64,000 nt of DNA from contig NC_059506.1 of the NCBI RefSeq assembly GCF_914767665.1, positions 22,235,825-22,299,824 on the forward strand. The letters are read 5' to 3'. How positions within the stretch are numbered: position 1 is the stretch's first letter; every line of letters starts with the position of its first letter. The stretch is from Harmonia axyridis (taxonomy: Eukaryota > Arthropoda > Insecta > Coleoptera > Coccinellidae). Under the pieces are notes generated by a model, which saw only the letters and a program-made list of their open reading frames with translations, was not told where the DNA came from and ran no database searches. This document shows positions 10,984 to 22,900 of this stretch, in pieces. Position numbers and translations under genes: made by a program.

Positions 10984-13900
10984 TCAATGCAGAAATGTCG
11001 TCTTCAACATTTTTGCATATGTAGGGTGAGCATGAACTACTCTAGCCAAGTTCTCAGCGGTTAATCCATACTGCTGCGCCACAGTCACTTCATTTATGAT
11101 TTCCCCAGCTTGCGCTCCTATTATATGAGTTCCTAAGATTCTGTCTGTGTATGTACAAATAAGAGCTTTAATATAACCAGTTTTGTTCAAATCTGTCCGT
11201 GCCCTTGCGCATGTGTCGAATGTAGACCACGATACCTGAAAAAGTCAAGATTATTAAAATATAAAAATTCAGGCAATGGTTTAGTTATGCACAAGTTAAG
11301 TTGAATAAGGATACAACATAAGAGAAAGATAGATAGATAATTATTCTCAAAGTTGCTATAAATAACAAAATGAAAATAGGTCATAATTCGAGGAAAAAAA
11401 TCACCCAAAAATAACAACAACAGAAAAGAAAATATTTCACCTAAAAAAAAACATATATTAAATTTTATTTTCACAATACATTTCAAATTCTGATATGCAA
11501 TAAGGTTCACAGTAAATTAAAATTAAAGATACATTTTTCTCGAACAAAGTAAAACCTGAAATATCTCTTATTTTTCTTGGAGAATAATTAATATAGATAT
11601 AAGTATAGAAAGTCAATTGTGATTATTAGTTTTTCTGAAAAACATCAATGTTGATTATGAAAACATGATGTCAAGAATGGAATAAGAAGAAGAAAATAAT
11701 TTCATAATATTCCTGTTTACCCGATAAGGATGTCCTTCTTTCTTCAACTGGTCCTCATTTTTTCCCACGCAAGCAACTTCTGGATGGGTGTATATGGCCA
11801 GAGGAATATGATCGAAGTCTATGTGAACATCCTTGCCATTTAGTATATCCATCACTAAAATTCCTATAGAATCGACAATAAAAAAAAACAATAAGGTTAT
11901 CAAACAAATGATATAAAATAACCTCCTTATATTATTTCGTTTCATAGGAATAGCCATGAATTGTTGATAAAAACTCTGCGAATTATTCCTCTGAAATAAT
12001 TCCTGAACTATTTTTTAACAAATTATGGCTACATGTACCGGGTTTTTCACTATAATTTGACCCCTCCTTTAACTTCGTTACTAAAAGAGGTAGAAAAAAA
12101 TGTTTTCAACAAAAGTTGCACGAAATTGACTAGTGTTTTTCAAAATGATTTCAAAAAATGAAATATATACAGAGTGGGCAACATATTGTTTGTGACTAAA
12201 TTTTTTCAGATGAAACACCCTGCATATTTTTCTATATTTGACTAGCACTTGTTCCCCTGACTTCGAATATATAACATATGTTTGGCCTATTTTTCTTATT
12301 CTGAGTACCACAGAGTTTCAAAATTTAAGAACCAGCTAGCAAGCTCAGTATTCAGTTTTCAAGTGGTAGGCTGCGATAACTCAAAATGCCCTTTTTGGAG
12401 TTCCAATTTATAATGAAAAACGTAAGTCATATATATCGTTAACAACGAGATAACTCAAAAAAGGGCATTTTGAAGTATCGCAGCCTTCCACTTGAAAACT
12501 GATTACTTAGCTTGCCAGGTAGTTCTTAAAATGTGAAACTCTGTGGTACTTAGAATAAGAGAGATAGGCCAAAGATATGTTATATATTCGAAATCAGGGG
12601 AAAAAAAGATGGTCAAATATAGAAAAAATGAAGTTGCAATCAATATGTTGCCCAATCTGTATATATTTCAATTTTTGAAATCATTTTAAAAAACACTGGT
12701 CGATTTCGTGCAACTTTTGTAGTAAACATTTTTTTGTACCTCTTTTAGTAACAAAGTTAAAGGGGGAGTCAAATTATGGTGAAAAACCCGGTACATAATT
12801 CATAATTACATCGCATCGAATATATTTCATTATACTAGTACTCTAGTCAAAGAAACCATAAGGATATATTTTCGAGAAGTTATCCAAAAATGAAGATAAT
12901 TTGATCGTTGAGTATCAAATTTTTTCTCAGTGAATTTATTTGTAATAACGCTAATATAATTTTTGATTCTGGTCGATCAATGAATTTCGAGAATATGATA
13001 GAATCTTTTTTCTACATTCATGCAAAAAGCAAAACTTTATTGAACTATATTTAGTGGAAAAAGAAGTTCTTTATTGCACTAGTGCAATAAAGTTTTTATT
13101 GCACTCATCTGTCATTCTACTTCAACGTGCTGTCATCTTGACAAACATAAACGTTCAAACCCACTACATATTTATCAGATATGCTGTGAGATTAGCAATA
13201 CGTTTTAAAAAGATATATTATTTTGTATTAATGTTAGCAGCCAGAGATAAACAAACAATGCCTTCCAGAGAATAACTCCTTACTCAAAACTGATCCGATT
13301 TGTAACCGTCTACCTCCATAGAGCAAAATGTCTGTACTATGACCACACCCCATGATACATACATTTTTTGCTTTTTGCATGAACGTAGAAAAAATGTTGT
13401 ATGCAACTCGTGCAAAAATTGTTTATTGCACTTGACGTGTTGTCCACCTCGGCCTAACGGCCTCGTCGGACAATTTCATGTCGAGTGCAATAAACATTCA
13501 CTTTTTTTCACTTGTTGTATAAATAACTATTATTAGTATTGTCTATGCTTTCTAATGCTTGTTTATAAATATTTTATCATTGATAATGCTTCAGATTGAA
13601 AAAAAATATTTGAAATTTATCCAATTTAATTAATTCACTTTAGCAGATGAAGATGAAGATGTCCTGTGTAAACATAAACATGGACGACTATCAATATGGT
13701 ACTTACCATCTTCTATAGCCTTGTGAGCGGTCATAGGACCAGGTGTGATATCGCCAACCGCATAGAAATTGGGATTACATGTCTGATAATGTCTGTTAAT
13801 TGGTATAAATCCTCCTTTATTAGTCTCAATTCCAGCCCTTTCCAAACAGAGGCCTTCGGTGTATGGCATTCTTCCTATAGCTACCATTAAGACATCACAT

Positions 13901-16900
13901 TCGAGCTGAAGCAAAATGTCCAGTAAAATAATTAAAAGAAGAGATAATAGAATATTATTAAATTCCTTTGTTCATGAATACTTCTGTGTTTTCTGAAGAA
14001 CCCCGCACGTTTAGTGAATTATGTCGGATGTGTGCACCGGGCCTTAGCCCCGGTGCACACATACGACTTTTGCAGTTACGACACCCGTTGCGGTGTCGTA
14101 CCTATTCAATGCACACTACATACTACACCGACGTGGTTGAGTAGCCGGATCAATTCAATGCGCACTAGTTTTCCATTTAGCATCGTGAATGTAATACTTT
14201 CTGGACTTATTTGATTATAGTATTTGTTGGATCATAAAAATTTAAAACTTTTTCAGTTTTTTATGATTTCTACGAAACTGTCACCCATATGATCTTGAAA
14301 TCTCTAGCTGTTTCAAAAATTGAATTTAAATATTTATCATTAAGAGTTTGAATAAGACACTTTATTACTTTCACAATAACTATAGACAATGATAAAATCG
14401 TTCGGAAGAAAATATAAAGGCTACCAGCGGACTCACCGATCATGAGAAATAGAGATGAATTGTTGAAAATCCTGTTGTTCGAAGAATTGATGAGAACAAC
14501 ATACTACTACCCAATAAATTTTTCTGATGACATCATCTCATTTTAGTTTCTTCAATGAAGAACTCGATATCCAATTCCCTCTCTACCATTGTGCGAACTC
14601 ACGACAAAAGTCGTATGTGTGCACAGGTCAATATAGAAAAGAGTACTGAGAGATCGCATGATTCGCATGTACGACTGCGGCCCAGTTACGGCCTAGAGGG
14701 ACATGCTACCAAAAAACGACCGCATGATGGCAGTAACGACGTCGCAACGGCACGGCGGGTAGTGTGCATGTTCCCATTTGATTCTTTGTACCACAGGCCG
14801 CAAGTACGACACAGCAACCGTGTAGTAACTACAAAAGTCGGATGTGTGCACCGGGCCTTAGGACTGTAGGTCAACTCAAGATCTATCAAAAGATTTATTT
14901 GGATAATGTTCTAGTATTAACTGAAAGTTCATACATTAACTGAATCAATTTACATCAGCCAAACAATGAGTTCATGCGTTCACGTAGCTAGGTGGATTTA
15001 CAGAACCCATAGTTCTAATTTATTTATCTAAATAAATAATAAGGTGTCTACCCTTTTGCGTAATGTTTACAGACCTCTTTATTGTTCTTTCCATCTTTGT
15101 CCGCTGTTTGATATCTCACGCAATTATCACAGTTGCTGGCGCACACGACTTTCGTCTCGAACATGAAGTTCAAACCTTGTTCTTGCAATATCTTGAGGTA
15201 TTTCTTCTTGATGTCCCTGTCCAAAGTCGGTCCGACAATCGAGTTATCGTGGGAAATTATAGTCACTTCAGACCCAAGGTCCGACCAGATGCTTCCCTTA
15301 AACATAACCCTGAAGATATGAATTCAAAATATAAACTGTCATGAAATTCATAGCAAGTACTTATTGGTGGACAGAATCAAATGCCAGATTCAAAGGTCGA
15401 AAACTTCTCATCGTAATAAGGCTAAGGAGACGTTCCTGAGACATTTTTAAAAACAAAAAATACAATTTCAATGCTAAACGAGGAATGATATCGACATAGG
15501 TCACATGAGGGTACGTTTTCTTCGGACGGTCTCCGAAGACCGTCGCGTTCGACGACTTTATTTAACCAATCGCAATTCTATTAGTGGCGTAGCTGGGCGG
15601 AGCTATGAGAATTGCAATGGATATGTCATGGTTCCACAGACGTCATTCATTTCATTTATCTTCTAGATTCATTAATCTATCTAGATGGCTCTCGCCATCT
15701 ATACATTGAACAAGTCAAATCACATTTTTTCAAAACAATGACAAATTCATTCCAACAATTTACACCATACAAACACTCCTCTATATTTTTTTCTTCAGAC
15801 TCTATCAAATCTTTGAGTATAACTTGGGTTTAGAGCGCCAAAATGGGACCCGAGGAAAAGTAGACATCTCGGCGTAACAACCATTTTGGAAGTCCAAATT
15901 ACCTTCCACAGACTTTGAATGGTGAACTGCCACACACTTTCTGAAGAGAAATGCCAAGAAGATTTTTGAAAAGCAAGTCAACATCCAAATGACGACCTAA
16001 AAAACTAGTTGACTGCAACAACCCTGATTAAGAAGTAATCCACTGTTTCTTTTTGGTACATTTCCAAGGTGGCAGTGCCCAACAAACCCCCCACCACCCA
16101 GATATGTGCAAGTATTCCATGGGGAAAGATAGAGGGCGCCTAAAGATTCAGTTACGACGTTCTACTTCCCAAGAAACATTGAATCTATCACCAAGGAACC
16201 AGAGGTAAACTATAAAGGAACAGAAATTAAGTGAAATTCAATTTCAAATATCAAATAGAAGATACTCTCTTATGAAGGTCATATGTGAACAAAAAACCAC
16301 ACGGTAGAAATCGTGGAAAAAAGGAGTCAAGAACTTATTAAGCAAGTAATTCCGGAAACCTTGAAAAAAGCAGGTAAGGTTTAGTGAGGTAGGTTGTGCG
16401 AAAACCTGCATCGTTAGATAGTTCGTCCATGAAAATTTCCCCTTTTACCAAGCTCATGCATCTGCCACGAGATTAGCTTCGAATTATCACGTGACACAAA
16501 CGGTATCAAGGACCATAACTAGACAACCTAAGAAGCATCTTCTAGGCGAGACAGTTCTAGATTATTACTAATTGATAACAAAAGCTGAGGAGAGCATAGA
16601 ACAGAATGTAATCTAAAATCTTATAACTGAGTATCAAGCTCTTGGCAGTAATAGCCAGGGCCGCTGCCAGACATTTTGGCGCCCCGGCAAAATAAAATGT
16701 TGCCGCCCTGCTTTGCCTAATTCATCTTAGTTTTCTTTGAAGGTGCCTCTGGTAATCCCCTCAGGCAACGTTTCAATTTCTTATGAAAGCGTATTTTGTA
16801 ACTTAAAATCACCTTGTCAAATTCATCAAAGGTCATTGTGTCGATTTCATGAAAAACGTCCTGCATTGTTCAAAAGAATGACGCTATATAAGTCAACAAT

Positions 16901-19900
16901 AAAATGACGACGTACTTCTTAAAGGTGCATTTTAGTACCTATATGTATTTTCATAACTATAGTTGATAGGTCTTTGTAACTTTATTTTTTTTTATATTTT
17001 TATATTTTTGTTTCAAAAAATATGTCTTATTTTATTAACTGACTGCACCCCAAAAAATTGGCGCCAAGCCAAAATGTCCGGTTTGCCAGTCCTGGTAATA
17101 GCATCTGTATAGTGCTCAAAATTATAGTCTAGACTATCAAGAGGAAAAAAGTATAGAGGAAACAAAAATCCTCTGATTTCAAGTTTTGGTTCTCGACCTC
17201 CTTTTAATTGACTTAAGAAGGGTTCAATTTTAGAAGACTGGAAGTTCTTTATAACTCTAAGTTTTCGAATTTATTCGGAAACAATGAGAAAAGAACGGTT
17301 TCGATAAATTGTATTTGATTCAGTCCATCCAAATAATAAAAATGCAGATGTTTCCAGCAATACTCACCATCTCCAAACCTATTATGCCAGCCCCAATCAC
17401 CGTCATACGCTTAGGAACTTCTTGCAAAATCATAGCACCATTCGACGAAACTATCCGCTTCTCATCTATCTGGAAAATGATAAGTTCAATTTTTATCCCG
17501 AATCTTCTAATCTACTGTGGGACTTTCCAGTATCTCCCAAATTTCAGTAAAAATCGCCGTCTCAAGAGGGGAAAACCACCACATGGCTTTCTCGTGATCT
17601 GCCAATATTTGCGCAGAGGAGAAGGGGGGACAAAAATAATGTGCGGTGTTGCCAAAATGATTGAATGATCAGCAGAAGTTAGGAATATTAAAATTGTTCC
17701 AATTTTTGTCGGAAGGAAGTCTTTTTAAAAATTTTCACATGATTAGAGTAAGCCTCTTTTGATTTTTTTTCAAAAATTATTTCTAAAATACATACATGTA
17801 GGATCCAGTTATTGTTTCCCGTAAATAATTGAGATGGTCAATGGGATGCTTGGAGACCTATTAGTTTTTCAAGTGTCGAAGGCATGACGGTTTCAATGAA
17901 TTTACAGGGAACTAATTGTTATTGTACATATAATGTAAAAAGGATGTGTAATTCTTCGGGGTGTCGAAGATGTGTCATGTCGGTTGTAAAACTTAAGAGA
18001 TTCACTGGGGTTGGGAGAGTTCGAGAACAATACGGTTGTACCAGATGTGTTACATCTGTGTATCAGGTTCTAGGCCTTCGGGAATATTCGATTTCCAGGA
18101 ATCCGCGAAGATCTTTGTGGGCGGTACGGCAAAGCTCTTATTGGACTAGGGGATAGTACTTTCCTCTAAGGGTGTAGTCCAGCCGAAAGAAGAGAGGTCG
18201 ATATTCGAGACAGGGTAGTTCTAATCGGGGAGAGACAGTTCAACTTAAGCCGAAGACGAGTCAAGTTCGGTCGGTCAACTTAAGACGTAAGACGAAAAGA
18301 CGATTCGCGAACTAAATTAAGACGGTTCCCGGACAAAATTAAGACGAGTTAGAGACGAGACGACCGAAAACTTGAAGTACGACGAAGACGTGATAAACGA
18401 AGACGTTTCGAGTAATCAACAAACGAGTTAAAGACGAAATTCAATACCGTAATGAGAAACTTGTAATTAAGACGTAATTAGGATCTTCTCAATACTGAGT
18501 TTGTACGGTATAAGTGTGGCTTTGTAAATAGATGTAAATAATTGAAAAGAGTTTAATTATTACAAATCCAACAAAGTCACGGAGAAAAAGACGAAAAGCC
18601 AGGTAATCGAATCATACCTCTAGACGATCGATTAACCAAGCCTACATACATACAGTGATTTGTAGGGAAACCTTATCATTAATTTTTTTGCGAAAAATCA
18701 GCAAAACTATCATTTTTTTTCAATTCGCAAATTGAAAATATTTGTAAGAAGAACTACCTCTAATTTAGTTTCGAACTGTGCAATCACATGTTGGTGTTGC
18801 CTCTAAACCACTGTTTTCTGTAGTAAGAATTTTTGCTTACCACTACGCCAGGAAGTGGGCGGAATGTCGATCCAGTTGCTAGCAGGATAATGTCAGACTC
18901 AACAACTGAGTTCTTTCCATCATTTCCATCTACTGACAGTTGGTTACAACCACATATAGTCGCCTTTCCTCTTATAATTCTTATTCCTTTCGCCTTGAAA
19001 GCATTCTGCATATAATCGCTGAGATCCTTCATCACCTTAGCCTTCGTCCTCATCATTTGGTCTAGATCGAGTTTAGGTTCAGATGCTGAAAAAATATCAC
19101 AAATAATATGATACAATAAACCAGATAATCAGAGCAAATTTGACACATTCGGTTATAGTTTCTTCTCCTATCCCAAAGAATATTAAAATACAAAAATTAC
19201 ATGGCAATATTATCTTACTAGATTGAAAATCAGCTGAAAAGTTCATAAATAACGTATTTGAAGACTCCAACATCATGTGAGTCATGTAATGATGAACATA
19301 CTTTTCTATGATCATTGGACTAAGCTATAGCGACCAATTTTTGTACCTTATTCCCAGTAGATCACATTTCGTACGATACAAATTGTAGTGTGAGTAACTT
19401 TTTCGGTCAATGGATAAAAAATGTAAGAAATTTGAAGGAAGAGGTCATAAATAATGTTTCTGGATCGGTTATCGCTTGTCACGGAAATACTGGGTATTCT
19501 TTTTCCAATATTTATCTTGTTTTCTCTTTTCTCCCTCATATAATAAAATTGAAATTCTGTGCAGAGGTTGATATTACAATTTTAAATCTACACACAAAAT
19601 CTCAACACCGTCGGTTTTGTGATAACGGAAATATTGGGTAATTTTTTTTTTGCATACCTATTCTTTTGTAACGATCAGCATGAAATTTGAAATTGATATT
19701 CATCTAAATCCAATATTACATTTCGATCAAATGAGTAATTTTGAAATGATCAGGAACAAATTATGAACTGCCTAGAAAGGTATTTTCGATTGAGAGTTAT
19801 CGTGCTTACGGACTGCCGAACAGAATCGAATTTTGGGACGGACTTGTCACCAGTAAGTTGACCTTGAGACCATTCCGGCTCAAAATTCGAAAATTATAGA

Positions 19901-22900
19901 ATTATATATAAAGATATAGAAGAATTGACCTCTTCGGGAAGGGCTGCTCAAAAATTCAGTAACCAGACTCTTAAACACGAAATTTTAATTGACTTCAGCG
20001 TCATATTGTTCGACTAATACAACGCAATATCGATAATATGTTACTCACAACAGGTCACACTATTTCTGAATAACCCATTCGATCTAAAGAGGGATTACCA
20101 TCACATGGCTTTCCGCGTATCAGTCAAACTTTGTTACCCTTTCATTTCTCCTCTGACGGTTCTGAGATGACCGAAATTTGTACGGTGTACATTCACTTCA
20201 TCTTCTTTCTCTTTTCGAAGCAAATTGGTAGAGGGTAACACTGTACGACGGTCGATTATTTTTTTTGACAAGATTATAGTTTTAACTCTTTTGTTATGGT
20301 AGTTTTTTTTTTACGAATATTTCAAAAATATATCAGTGCTTGCAAATATTGACTTTCCAAAATGTAGATTATAGTTCGAAAGAAATTATGAGAAAACCTC
20401 ATGAAAATCTATTATTTCGTTTTGAACTAAGCAGTCACGTGGTGGTATTCCATCTTAATTTCCTACTTCTTGACCAGCCAGCTTATTTTCCAGATCTAGT
20501 CTTTTTTCAAAACCCAAAAATTTTCCGGGAAAAGAAATTTGCTTCCGAAGAAAGCAAAGACGAATCTTTCTGCAGAAAAGTTATTGAAAAAGTTAGAAAA
20601 TCTTTGTATGTAACAGGTGTTTTTTTTAGAGCTATAGAACTTTAAATTACAATAAAACAACGATGGATTATTCGATTAACATGAATTTTATTTATCCGCA
20701 AGATAATCTTGTGGCATTACATTTTAAATATGATTTCTGGCATATGACCGCCAAGGCTGGCTCAGATGTAGTCCAATCTGGACGTCCAATTTTCGATTAC
20801 TTTTTCCAACATTTGTGACCGTATATCGGCAATAACACGGCGAATTTTGTCTTGCAAATGGTCAAGGGTTTGTGGCTTATCCGCATAGACCAATAACTTT
20901 ATATAGCCCACAGAAAGTAGTCTAGCGGTGTTAAATCACAAGATCTTGGAGGCCAATTCACAGGTCCAAAACGTAAAATTAGGCGGTCACCAAACGTGTC
21001 TCTCAATAAATCGATTGTGGCACGAGCTGTGTGACATGTTGCGCCGTCTTGTTGGAACCACAGCTCCTGGACATCGTGGTTGTTCAATTCAGGAATGAAA
21101 AAGTTAGTGATCATGGCTCTATACCGATCACCATTGACTGTAACGTTCTGGCCATCATCGTTTTTGAAGAAGTACGGACCAATGATTCACCAGCCCATAA
21201 AGCGCACCAAACTGTCAGTTTTTCTAGATGTAACGGTGTTTCGACATACACTTGAGGACTAGCTTCACTCCAAATGCGGCAGTTTTGTTTGTTGACGTAG
21301 CCATTCAACCAGAAGTGCGCTTCATCGCTAAACAAAATAAAATGGACGTAGTGCGCGATACGTATTCCGCACAGAACCATTATTTTCGAAATAAAATTGC
21401 ACTATTTGCAAGCGTTGTTCAGGCGTGAGTCTATTCATGATGAATTGCTAAACCAAACTGAGAATAAATCACTTGACAGCTGTTAAATCGGTCGCCATCT
21501 CGAAAAAAAAACATCCTATATATGCGTTGTATAAGCATGTTAATTATGTTGACGAATAAAATCGAATTTTCAAGAAAAAATGTGTCTTTACTTTACTTGT
21601 TAGGCCTGGGTATTTATTGAGTGAAATGTTACCGGTAAAAAGAAGTGAAGACAAGTCAGGAAAACGTACCTATCTAGTAGTAGGTAGTGGAGTATAATAA
21701 CTAGAATTGTAGCTCTGGATTGCTACCAGCATGTTTTCATTTAGTTAGTTTGTACATTTAATTTCTGAAGGAGAAAAATAGCTGTAGAAACAACGTTGAT
21801 GGCAAAATATTCTTGGGAGAAAGTAGAACATTCAACATTTCAATTGCATTTTGATTCATTCACTCTCAATAAGAATGATTAATATAATTGTTCAACTCAC
21901 TGACAATTCCTTGAAGTGCAAAAAATCCTTTCTTCATCAGGTGATATGTGTGGGAGCACTTCAACAGGCATTTCGTTGGAATACAACCATAACTAATGCA
22001 ATTGCCACCCATAGTTGGATATTTATCGATCACAACAATCTGAAATCAAGACAAAAACATTTAAATCAGGCGGTTGGTTTGTTAGTGGTTGAGAACAATC
22101 CGTACTCCTAATCTGAACCTCGTCTTCAGACTGGACTTCAGTGAAGCAAGTTGATGCTCAACTCAATAATACAATGCGAAAGACTACTAAGTCATAAAAT
22201 ATGAGGTAATCGAAAGAGAAAAACTCTGGCGGAATCTTCCTGGTTCGGATCACTCCAAAAAGTTTCTTCGAAACTTTGACTCTACAAGATCCAAGAAGTA
22301 TCTGGATCTTAGTAAGAATATGCTACACCCCCTCACTGGATTTTTCACACGGCATTGCCGCCTTAGGAAACACCTCATGAGAATGGGTCTAACAGAAAAC
22401 GACGAGTGCAGATTCTGTGGGGAGGAGGAAGAAACTCCGGATCACCTGGTGACGGAATGCCTCGCCATCGCTAGCCAACGCAAAACCTGCCTTGGACACG
22501 AAACTTATAGAAGTGTGGAATTAGCCTCCTTGAAGACATCCCAGATAATGGAGTTAATCAAAACTCTGGAATTGGAAGGCGGGTTGTAGAGAGAATAGCT
22601 CTGAAGGGGGGCACAATAGACCATTAGGTTGCAGTGAAACGAAACCTCCTTAATTAAATCTAATCTAAAATCTAATCTGAGCCATAAAATAAATATAAAC
22701 GTTCTGAGAAAGTACAAGAACATCCTGAACAACCAGAAAATTCCAATATATATGGGGTCATTAAAGAAGTCTAACACAAGAGTTTGCGATCCAGAATGCC
22801 ATCTATCAAAATAGCAGTTACTGTCATACATTAATGCAAAATTTCGAAATTTCACATTTGTAAATGCGCGATTTGAGAAATTTTCACTTTTGCACCGAAA

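Noticed and set aside
17884..18156. 90-codon plus-strand Cys/Arg-rich frame
   Set aside because: No recognisable domain, lies in an intron next to the GACG-rich tract and may be part of an LTR; not called as a gene.
18180..18640. Solo LTR
   Set aside because: TG...CA-like ends can be chosen, but no matching 5-bp flank duplication was found, so only the compositional anomaly is reported.
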